Assembly: GCA_964599235.1 (NCBI GenBank)
Contig: CAZRDX010000003.1
Coordinates: 62,001 to 126,000, forward strand
Source: DRPN01 sp964599235
GTDB lineage: Bacteria; Bacteroidota; Bacteroidia; Bacteroidales; VadinHA17
Direction: 5' to 3'
Length of the DNA stretch: 64,000 nucleotides
Under the pieces are notes generated by a model. That model was given only the letters and a program-made list of their open reading frames with translations, was not told the origin of the DNA and searched no databases. Positions within the stretch are counted from its first letter, which is position 1. Every line of letters starts with the position of its first letter. Made by a program: the position numbers and the translations under genes. Below, one piece after another: positions 27,290 to 33,788 of the stretch.

Positions 27290-28420
27290 CTATTTTTTTA
27301 ACAGTCGGTTCAGCTTCAGGGAAACATCCATGAAAACCAGCTTGCCGTTGACGTTGCCGGCGATATGGTCCCACGCCTCACTGAGCAGGTGGTAGATCGC
27401 CTCGATGTTGTCGGGCCGGATGAAACGGTAGAACCTGACCGAGAAAGCGTACTCTTCGTCGGTGAGACGCACACGTTCCCTCTGCTCGCCCAGGAGGTTC
27501 ATCATGAGGTTCTCTCGCAGCACCTGCAAGGTATACTGCAGGAAGAGTTTCTGTTTTTCTCTGCCGAGGCGCATCACCTCGTCGGTCCACTCCACCAGTC
27601 CCGGCACGTTGAGGGCATAGGCCAGGCGCATCCAGCGCACGAAGAGGTCGAGGAAAAGGTGGTCGCCTTCGCTCTCTTCGGCCAGCAGGAGCGCCTGTTC
27701 CATGTTGCCGGCGGCCCGCACCACCACCTGTTCGAGCGCCTCCCCCTGCAGCCCGTATCTCTCTTGCAGGTAGCTGCGCAGGCTGGCATCGTCGACGGCC
27801 GGCACACGCACCGCCTGACAGCGCGAGACGATCGTAGGCAACACCTTGTCGGTGTCGGCCGTCACCAGCAGGAAGAAGGTATCCTCGGGAGGCTCCTCGA
27901 TGATCTTCAGCAGCGTGTTGGCCGCCTCCTCGCCCATCAGTTCGGGACGCCACATCACCAGCACCTTGCGCTGCGCCTCATACGGGGTGAGCGACATCCG
28001 GCGGATGATGTCGCCCGCCTCACCACGGAAAATACCCGCCTGCTTGTTCTCCATGCCCACAGCCCCGAACCAGCCACGCAGACCGGTGTAAGGATGCGCC
28101 AGCAGATGGGCACGCCACTCCTCCAGAAAAAGCGAGGAGAGACTCTCCGACTCGGAAGACCCTTTCTTCACGTAAGGGAAGGAAAAATGAAGGTCGGGAT
28201 GCACCAGGGCCTGCGTCTTCTGACAGGCCGGACACTGCCCGCAGGCATCGTCACCCGGCGACTCACACAACAGGTACTGCGCCAGGGCCAGCGCTAATGG
28301 CAGCGCCGCCGACCCCTCCTCACCATGGAACAGATAGGCGTGCGCCAGACGCCCCTCACGTACCGCCCGCACCAGACGGCCCTTCACCTCTTCAAGCCCC
28401 GGTATCTCCCTGAACAGCAT
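27290..28420 (-). CDS. holB: DNA polymerase III subunit delta'
   Basis: Clamp-loader subunit of the replicative polymerase. The N-terminal AAA+ domain has a degenerate P-loop (LFHGEEGSAALPLALALA), as in delta' subunits that do not hydrolyse ATP. The four-cysteine zinc module is CESPGDDACGQCPACQ. MSLTPYEAQRKVLVMWRPE and NTLLKIIEEPPEDTFFLLVT follow. The 376 residues suit HolB. It begins a tight minus-strand string with ricT, gldH, trmB and the ATL gene, and diverges from pgk. Confidence 0.93.
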   Translation of the reverse strand: MLFREIPGLEEVKGRLVRAVREGRLAHAYLFHGEEGSAALPLALALAQYLLCESPGDDACGQCPACQKTQALVHPDLHFSFPYVKKGSSESESLSSLFLEEWRAHLLAHPYTGLRGWFGAVGMENKQAGIFRGEAGDIIRRMSLTPYEAQRKVLVMWRPELMGEEAANTLLKIIEEPPEDTFFLLVTADTDKVLPTIVSRCQAVRVPAVDDASLRSYLQERYGLQGEALEQVVVRAAGNMEQALLLAEESEGDHLFLDLFVRWMRLAYALNVPGLVEWTDEVMRLGREKQKLFLQYTLQVLRENLMMNLLGEQRERVRLTDEEYAFSVRFYRFIRPDNIEAIYHLLSEAWDHIAGNVNGKLVFMDVSLKLNRLLKK

Positions 28421-28443
28421 CCCTCGCTCACCTCCTTTTCAGG

Positions 28444-28477
28444 CAAAAATAGGGAAAATTTCCCCCTCACGGCCAAA
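28444..28477 (-). promoter_or_regulatory. Promoter of holB (TTTG-N22-TATTTTTG)
   Basis: Minus-strand TTTG (28474-28477), 22-base spacer, TATTTTTG (28444-28451). The holB ATG is 24 bases from the -7 element. It sits back to back with the pgk -7 element. Confidence 0.45.
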
Positions 28478-28505
28478 AATCATTTTCCCGCCCGGCCGAA
28501 GTTGC

Positions 28506-28513
28506 TATTTTTG
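28506..28513 (+). promoter_or_regulatory. Putative -7 element for pgk
   Basis: TATTTTTG, a full -7 match, 37 bases upstream of the pgk ATG. The -33 region only offers a T-run. Confidence 0.4.
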
Positions 28514-28550
28514 TAACGAATTTTATGTAAAACCTTAAAACACGGTCACC

Positions 28551-29744
28551 ATGAAGAACATCGATACTTACGATTTCAACGGCAAGAGGGTGCTGGTACG
28601 TGTGGATTTCAACGTGCCGCTCAACGACCGTTACGAGATCACGGACGACACGCGCATCCGTGCCGCCCTGCCCACCATCAACCGCATCCTGGAAGGAGGC
28701 GGGATGCCCATTCTGATGTCGCACCTGGGACGCCCCAAAGATGCTTACGAGGAGAAGTATTCCCTTAAGCATCTCGTCCCGCATCTTTCTGAGCTGCTGG
28801 GACGTGAGGTGAAGTTCGCCCCCGACTGCGTGGGGCCGGAGGCCGAGAAGATGGCCGCCTCCCTCAAACCGGGCGAGGTGCTGCTGCTGGAGAACCTGCG
28901 CTTCCACAAAGAAGAGAAAAAAGGCGACGAGAACTTCGCCGCCCGGCTGGCCAAACTGGCCGACGTCTACGTCAACGATGCCTTCGGCACAGCCCACCGT
29001 GCCCATGCCTCCACCACCGTCGTGGCCAAATTCTTCCCCGAAGACAAGATGTTCGGATACCTCATCGAGAACGAACTGAAACATATGGACAAGGTGCTGC
29101 ATAACCCCGAACATCCCTTCACGGCCATCATGGGCGGCGCCAAGGTGTCGGACAAGATCCTCATCATCGAGAACCTCCTCGAACGCGTCGATAACCTCAT
29201 CATCGGCGGCGGAATGGTCTACACCTTCATCAAAGCCCGGGGTGGGAACATCGGCAAGTCGCTCGTCGAAGAGGACAAGCTCGACCTGGCCCTCCATCTC
29301 CTGGAAAAAGCCAAAGAGAAGAACGTGGAGGTCTACCTGCCCGTCGACAACGTGGTGGCCGACGACTTCAGCAACGATGCCAACACGCAGATCACACCCG
29401 TCGACCAGGTGCCCGACGGTTGGATGGGCCTCGACATAGGTCCCGAGACCATCAGCAAATACCGCGAGGTGATCATGGCCTCGAAGACCATCCTCTGGAA
29501 CGGCCCCATGGGGGTCTTCGAGATGGACAAGTTCGCCGAAGGTACCAAACAGGTGGCCCTGGCCATCGCCGAAGCCACCGCAAAAGGAGCCTTCAGCCTC
29601 GTCGGCGGCGGCGACTCGGTGGCAGCCGTCAACAAATACAACCTCAAGGACAAAATGGGTTACGTCTCCACCGGCGGCGGCGCCATGATGGAATACATGG
29701 AAGGCAAGGAACTGCCCGGCATCAAAGCCATCCGCGAAGGATGA
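28551..29744 (+). CDS. pgk: Phosphoglycerate kinase
   Basis: Transfers phosphate from 1,3-bisphosphoglycerate to ADP in glycolysis. The substrate-binding segment VLVRVDFNVPL, the loop MSHLGRPKD, VNDAFGTAHRAHASTT, FTAIMGGAKVSDKI and the C-terminal nucleotide loop SLVGGGDSVAAV are intact. At 397 residues it is the normal length. It is single-cistron: a perfect terminator hairpin follows 22 bases after the stop. Confidence 0.98.
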   Translation: MKNIDTYDFNGKRVLVRVDFNVPLNDRYEITDDTRIRAALPTINRILEGGGMPILMSHLGRPKDAYEEKYSLKHLVPHLSELLGREVKFAPDCVGPEAEKMAASLKPGEVLLLENLRFHKEEKKGDENFAARLAKLADVYVNDAFGTAHRAHASTTVVAKFFPEDKMFGYLIENELKHMDKVLHNPEHPFTAIMGGAKVSDKILIIENLLERVDNLIIGGGMVYTFIKARGGNIGKSLVEEDKLDLALHLLEKAKEKNVEVYLPVDNVVADDFSNDANTQITPVDQVPDGWMGLDIGPETISKYREVIMASKTILWNGPMGVFEMDKFAEGTKQVALAIAEATAKGAFSLVGGGDSVAAVNKYNLKDKMGYVSTGGGAMMEYMEGKELPGIKAIREG

Positions 29745-29766
29745 CGGAACATCCTGCCTCCAGGAA

Positions 29767-29800
29767 AGAAAAGCCCCGGGTCCGGGGCTTTTCTTTTTCC
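29767..29800 (+). terminator. Intrinsic terminator of pgk
   Basis: A 13-bp stem (29767-29779 with 29782-29794) rich in C/G at the top with A/T ends, followed by a T-rich run to 29798. With a two-base centre, the top one or two pairs must open to form the loop. Confidence 0.85.
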
Positions 29801-29852
29801 CTGGTCTGATTTTTGCTGCTTCATCGGAACGACAGAACAAACACTATACGGG

Positions 29853-30398
29853 ATGAGAACAGCCACAGGTTTTCTTTTTTCACTGATGCTCCTGCTGCCG
29901 GCAGGGTGCAGCGACGACACCTCCTCGCCCGGTCATGCCGGGACGATCACCCTCACTTCCCAGCTGTATGGTTCGGGACCTTATTATGCGATGGGTTACA
30001 ATTTCTCTTTGGGCAAGATGGTTCGCACCCTCGACCAGCCGGGGCCCGACCTGACGGTGCTGGCCCGCTCCACACCCGACAACAGCCGGGTGGAGAGCGC
30101 CTACCTCAACACCGACAACCTGCATGACTCCTTTGTGCTGAACGGCGCTTTCCCCGACCGCTCCACCGCAGAGGCTTTCTTCGACAGTTACCTCGAGGTG
30201 GATGATTCGCCCGGCTACCGGGGCATCGCCGACAGCCTGGCACCGTGGCAGGTGTGGACTTTCCGCACCTCCGGCAACAAGTTCGTCAAGCTCCTGGTAC
30301 TCTCGGTAAAGACAGAGATACGTGATAACTTCCCCTATGCCGAGACCACGCTGCGTTTTGTCTACCAGCCCGACGGCAGCCGTACCTTCCCGCAGTAG
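29853..30398 (+). CDS. Small lipoprotein of unknown function
   Basis: I do not recognise a family. The 181-residue product has a lipoprotein signal peptide with lipobox LLPAGC (Cys19), then a Ser/Asp-rich linker and a beta-rich body (GTITLTSQLYGSGPYYAMGY, FVKLLVLSVKTEIRDNFPY). The charge and hydrophobic pattern suggest a folded periplasmic or surface domain. There is no transmembrane segment after the signal. It stands alone between the pgk terminator and a convergent gene one base away. Codon use looks like that of its neighbours, so there is no sign of recent transfer. Confidence 0.75.
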   Translation: MRTATGFLFSLMLLLPAGCSDDTSSPGHAGTITLTSQLYGSGPYYAMGYNFSLGKMVRTLDQPGPDLTVLARSTPDNSRVESAYLNTDNLHDSFVLNGAFPDRSTAEAFFDSYLEVDDSPGYRGIADSLAPWQVWTFRTSGNKFVKLLVLSVKTEIRDNFPYAETTLRFVYQPDGSRTFPQ

Positions 30399-30399
30399 C

Positions 30400-31398
30400 T
30401 CACACCTCCTGCACCATCAGGTTGCAGCCCCGTATCTCGCTGTGGTCGAAACGTCCCTCGACGGTGAAACCACCCTCCGGCAGACGACGCCCCAGGTCCT
30501 GCGTCTCCAGAAAAGCACAGGAGTGGATGTTGGCCAGGTCGATCACATTGATGCCGCCGGTACGTCCCGGCGCGACCATCACAAAGGGATCATAGCTGTC
30601 GCGGATGTACACCCGCATCCACGGCGGAGTGCGGAAGATACCCTCTCCCTGCGACCAGGCCTGCGACAACAGCTCGGTCATCCCATACTCCGAATGGATG
30701 GTCTTCACCCGGAAACGGACCTTCAGAAAATCATGCACCTCCTCCCGCACCGGCTCGCGGCGGCGTCCTTTCATGCCGCCCGTCTCCACCACCGTGAGAT
30801 CGAACGCCGGCAGCTCGTAACGCTCGGCCAGGTCGAGCAGGGCAAAGGTCACCCCGAACAGCATCGTCCTCACCCCCTCCCGCGCCAGACGCAGCAACAC
30901 CTCGTAGAGCCGCTCCCGGTCGTACAGATAAAAGCCTGAAAGCGGATGCCCGGAAAGGGACATCAGATGCTCCATCATATACACCAACGACGAACCCTCC
31001 CGTTCCAGATAGGAGGGAAGAAGCGAAAGGATACAGTAACGGCGCGGATCACCATAAAAAAGACGGAACCCCCGCACAAAACTCTCCCGGTAGAGCGAGA
31101 GGTCAGGGACATAATGCCGCGAGGGGACCATGCCGGTGGTGGTGCTGCTGGTGAAGACCGCCTCGTAGGGACCCTCACGGCACACCACCCGGTGCCCCTT
31201 GAAGAAACGTACCGGCAGGAAAGGTATCTCACGGGGGTGCTGCACCTTCTCCACCCCCAGCAGCGAGAGATAGCGTCGGTACACAGGGTTGTGGCGAGCC
31301 TGCAGACGGAAAAGGGCCAGCGCCGTCGCGGCAAAGTCCTCCTCATCACGCAGGGTGAAGATACGTTGCCGTATCTGCTGCCAGGGATCCGTGCTCAT
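30400..31398 (-). CDS. LuxE-like acyl-protein synthetase (adenylate-forming)
   Basis: Resembles the LuxE acyl-protein synthetase family, which activates a fatty acid as acyl-AMP and passes it to a protein thiol. The 332 residues include an adenylation-type loop SSTTTG (84-89, compare SSGTTG) and HSEYGMTELLSQ near residue 230, which matches the YGxTE motif of adenylate-forming enzymes. No luxC or luxD-like gene is present, so bioluminescence is excluded. In Bacteroidota such proteins occur near envelope-polysaccharide genes, but the acceptor is unknown. The exported C1 peptidase gene ends 31 bases upstream on the same strand, so co-transcription is likely. Confidence 0.82.
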   Translation of the reverse strand: MSTDPWQQIRQRIFTLRDEEDFAATALALFRLQARHNPVYRRYLSLLGVEKVQHPREIPFLPVRFFKGHRVVCREGPYEAVFTSSTTTGMVPSRHYVPDLSLYRESFVRGFRLFYGDPRRYCILSLLPSYLEREGSSLVYMMEHLMSLSGHPLSGFYLYDRERLYEVLLRLAREGVRTMLFGVTFALLDLAERYELPAFDLTVVETGGMKGRRREPVREEVHDFLKVRFRVKTIHSEYGMTELLSQAWSQGEGIFRTPPWMRVYIRDSYDPFVMVAPGRTGGINVIDLANIHSCAFLETQDLGRRLPEGGFTVEGRFDHSEIRGCNLMVQEV

Positions 31399-31429
31399 GG
31401 CTCTCGGTGGTCCTCGTCAGAAGATCCTC

Positions 31430-32587
31430 TCAAAGACCCAGCTTCTTGCGTATGGCTTTCGGGATGGCATCACGATGCACCATCACCGCGATGGTCTCCA
31501 GCCTGACATACGGCTCCGACATCATCAGATAGCCGCCGTAGTCGTTGCTGTCGCTGCCCCACGAGTTTTTGGTCAGGTAGTATTTGGTGCCACGGGCATC
31601 ACGCGCCGTACCCACCAGGTGCATCAGATGATCGTCGGTGGTGGCATAGTCATCGAACGCCTTCTGCCGCATCTCCTGGGTCACCACCCTCTGCTTTACG
31701 GGATGTTCGAAGACCGAATCCTTCTCTTCGCCGGTCATCCGGTCCCAGGGGATGGCCGGCAGCACCGCCACACCATGCTTGTGCGAGAAACCCCGCTCGC
31801 TCACATCCCCGTCCCAGGCCACCGAATAACCGTGGGCCAGCGCCTGGTCGATCACCTCCATCAGCTCATCGATCGGAAGATTGTAATAAAGATCGTGCGA
31901 CCAGTTGTCCGGCACCTCCAGGTCGAACCGCTCATAGAAAGGATGATGCGTGTAAGAGGTGAGCTCCACATAATCGTCGGGATTGAACTTCAGGTGGTCG
32001 CGGAAGGTGAGCGGCGTATAGTTTTCCCCCCCGTAGGTGAACTCTTCCGGCTCATCCCCCAAATAGGCATGCACCACCGCGGCAAACCCCCTGGCCCAGG
32101 CGGTGGTGAGGTTGCCTCCTTTCACCACCCCCTTCAGATAGTTTTCCAGCACCCTGTTCAGCTCGCTGTGGTTGTGGATCGTGTCGCCGTAGTGCATGCC
32201 CGGATAGACCTCTTCGGGCACCATGCCGTAACGGCGGATCATGTTCATCACATCGTGTGCCTGTCCTCCCGGCCCGAAATTGGCCAGACCGTGATAACGC
32301 ACATACAGCTCCGCCTTGTGCTGATAGGCATGCTCCACCGTGAACATCTCCGAGAGGTCCAGCTCCGGCCCGCCCATGCGCAGGATCTCCGTCTCCACAA
32401 ATGAGGTCGTGGCAAAACACCAGCAGGTGCCCGTGCGGTCCTGCGCCTTCACAGGCGTCGTCGCCACCTTACGGACATCGGTGAAATGATAGGGATGGTC
32501 GGCAAACTGCCCTGAAACGGAAAAAGAGAGCAGAAAAGACAACAGAAAGGCTCCCGTCACACCGGGAAATAGAAAATGCTTTCTCAT
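31430..32587 (-). CDS. Exported C1-family cysteine aminopeptidase (bleomycin-hydrolase-like)
   Basis: Papain-fold peptidase of the C1B (bleomycin hydrolase / PepC) type. The catalytic set is visible: Gln49 and Cys55 in AQDRTGTCWCFA, a histidine in DDHLMHLVGTA and an asparagine in YLTKNSWG. Unlike cytoplasmic PepC it begins with a signal peptide (hydrophobic core residues 9-22, cleavage near SVSGQ), so it acts in the periplasm or outside. It has no type IX C-terminal domain: the chain ends IRKKLGL right after the peptidase fold. 385 residues. A -7-like TAGTTTTG lies 29 bases upstream. Confidence 0.9.
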   Translation of the reverse strand: MRKHFLFPGVTGAFLLSFLLSFSVSGQFADHPYHFTDVRKVATTPVKAQDRTGTCWCFATTSFVETEILRMGGPELDLSEMFTVEHAYQHKAELYVRYHGLANFGPGGQAHDVMNMIRRYGMVPEEVYPGMHYGDTIHNHSELNRVLENYLKGVVKGGNLTTAWARGFAAVVHAYLGDEPEEFTYGGENYTPLTFRDHLKFNPDDYVELTSYTHHPFYERFDLEVPDNWSHDLYYNLPIDELMEVIDQALAHGYSVAWDGDVSERGFSHKHGVAVLPAIPWDRMTGEEKDSVFEHPVKQRVVTQEMRQKAFDDYATTDDHLMHLVGTARDARGTKYYLTKNSWGSDSNDYGGYLMMSEPYVRLETIAVMVHRDAIPKAIRKKLGL

Positions 32588-32615
32588 GGTTATGAAAATT
32601 AAAGGGTATGCGGAC

Positions 32616-32623
32616 CAAAACTA
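32616..32623 (-). promoter_or_regulatory. Putative -7 element for the C1 peptidase gene
   Basis: Minus-strand TAGTTTTG matches TAnnTTTG, 29 bases upstream of the ATG. No -33 TTG at the expected spacing. Confidence 0.3.
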
Positions 32624-32704
32624 CGCATTTCCTGACTCAAAACCATTGGATGCTGCCCACTTTTCGGCCTCCATCCCTCATTTTGCACCGGAAGGTGCTG
32701 CCCT

Positions 32705-33067
32705 TTAGCTATCCCTGCCCCGGATCGTCTCCCGCACCTTTTTGGGCAGGCCTTTCACCACCAGGTCGTAAGACTCGTCGATCCATTGCCGCAGCTCGTC
32801 AACGGAGATGCTGCCGTCGATCCTGACGGTGTTCCAGTGTTTCTTGTTCATGTGCCATCCGGGGAGCACCTCGCCGGGATACCTTTCGCGCCGTTCCACC
32901 GCCTTTTCCGGATCACTTTTGATGTTGATCCACACCGGATCCTGCAGTCCGGTGAGCAGGAACATCTTCCCGCCCACCTTGAACACCAGCGTGTCCTCAT
33001 CGAAGGGGAACCCTTCGGTGACGCCGGGTTTGCTGAGACAGAAAGTCCTTACTTCCTCAATGTTCAT
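32705..33067 (-). CDS. MmcQ/YjbR family DNA-binding protein
   Basis: Small CyaY-like-fold protein of the MmcQ/YjbR family, function not established. The family pattern is clear: RTFCLSKPGVTEGFPFDEDTL at the N-terminus with KVGGKMFLL, then WHMNKKHWNTVRID and a C-terminal helix with ESYDLVVKGLPKKVRE. The ATG at 33067 gives 120 residues. The longer frame upstream runs through yraN and is not family-like. It follows yraN by 10 bases and probably shares its transcript. Confidence 0.9.
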   Translation of the reverse strand: MNIEEVRTFCLSKPGVTEGFPFDEDTLVFKVGGKMFLLTGLQDPVWINIKSDPEKAVERRERYPGEVLPGWHMNKKHWNTVRIDGSISVDELRQWIDESYDLVVKGLPKKVRETIRGRDS

Positions 33068-33077
33068 GACACAGGTA

Positions 33078-33440
33078 TCACAGGGTTGGATAGAAGGCCC
33101 CCGGGATATGTTCGAGGGTGGGGGCACCCCCGGCCGGCATGGTGATGATGATGACGTCGAAACGCACCTCTTCGTCAAGGTCATGCTGTCGTATGAAGGC
33201 GTCGGCCGCCTCGATGAGGGCATGCTCCTTCTCCGGCGGCACCAGCTCGCCGGCGGGCTGGGCAGGGTCCTCACGCGTCTTCACCTCTACGATCACCAGC
33301 ACCTCCCCCTTTTCGGCCACGATGTCGAGCTCTTTGTGATGATGACGCCAGTTACGCGCCAGGATACGGTATCCCTGCTCCAGCAGGTACGCTGCCGCCA
33401 TCGCTTCACCACGCCGCCCCAGCCGGTGTCCGCGAGCCAT
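33078..33440 (-). CDS. YraN / UPF0102 family predicted endonuclease-fold protein
   Basis: UPF0102 protein with a restriction-endonuclease-like fold. The start GRRGEAMAAAYLLEQGYRILARNW is typical, and the core residues are seen in KELDIVAEKGEVLVIVEVKTR (Glu/Asp, Glu-x-Lys). 120 residues is the family's usual size. The biological role is unknown; Holliday-junction or recombination links have been suggested for the fold. It is the first gene of a minus-strand pair with yjbR. Confidence 0.92.
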   Translation of the reverse strand: MARGHRLGRRGEAMAAAYLLEQGYRILARNWRHHHKELDIVAEKGEVLVIVEVKTREDPAQPAGELVPPEKEHALIEAADAFIRQHDLDEEVRFDVIIITMPAGGAPTLEHIPGAFYPTL

Positions 33441-33534
33441 CTTTCTTTCTCTTCTCCTTTGTTCCCAACCTGCAATTTAACAAAAAAGAAACTTCCCTCG
33501 GCAACTCCCCGTCCCTGAAGGGACTACAACGAAT

Positions 33535-33566
33535 CTACGTAGTCGCCTACGTAGCCAGCTACGTAG
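33535..33566. repeat. Three CTACGTAG palindromes with a 12-base period
   Basis: CTACGTAG occurs at 33535-33542, 33547-33554 and 33559-33566, separated by four bases each time (TCGC, CCAG). The exact period and identity make chance unlikely. The function is unknown; a protein-binding array is the simplest reading. Confidence 0.85.
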
Positions 33567-33653
33567 CTATTCATTGCCATTAATTTGTTTAACTATTTAT
33601 TACAATATTTTTAAATAACTACTTTTGTACAAGTAGTATTCAAGTGGCGACAC

Positions 33654-33718
33654 CTCCCCTCTCCGGTGCCCGTCAGGCGGGGGAAGCGTAGCGGACACCC
33701 TTGAGGCAGGTCGGGGAG
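33654..33718 (+). other. Candidate structured RNA or palindromic element
   Basis: Two nested pairings are visible. CTCCCC (33654-33659) pairs with GGGGAG (33713-33718). Inside, 33665-33672 pairs with 33692-33699 (seven pairs and one mismatch). A -7-like TACTTTTG lies about 27 bases upstream. It could be a small RNA, a long alternative metG leader or a dispersed palindromic repeat. Confidence 0.35.
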
Positions 33719-33758
33719 CAAATCCCGGGGATGGGCTGCAAAATTCCTCAATCTCTCC

Positions 33759-33766
33759 TATCTTTG
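33759..33766 (+). promoter_or_regulatory. Putative -7 element for metG
   Basis: TATCTTTG, a perfect -7 match, 22 bases upstream of the metG ATG. The -33 position shows no TTG. Confidence 0.4.
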
Positions 33767-33788
33767 CCTTCCGGAAAAAACTTCAGCC

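Larger units (their letters stand above)
33441..33788. other. Gene-free stretch with palindrome array, AT-rich block and foldable GC-rich block
   Basis: The 348-base gap between the divergent yraN and metG holds no supportable ORF. In order it contains a small hairpin (33511-33524), three 8-bp palindromes (33535-33566), and an AT-rich block (about 33570-33620). A -7-like TACTTTTG follows (33620-33627) inside a 7-bp inverted repeat (33618-33637). A GC-rich segment with nested complementary arms (33654-33718) comes next. The last element is the metG -7 element (33759-33766). Confidence 0.7.

Noticed and set aside
31430..32587. C1 peptidase as a type IX secretion cargo
   Set aside because: No C-terminal beta-sandwich sorting domain or conserved CTD motifs. 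The chain ends immediately after the peptidase fold.
32684..32697. Terminator hairpin (GCACC stem) in the gap between the C1 peptidase and yjbR genes
   Set aside because: The stem is five base pairs and is followed by A-rich, not U-rich, sequence on the minus strand.
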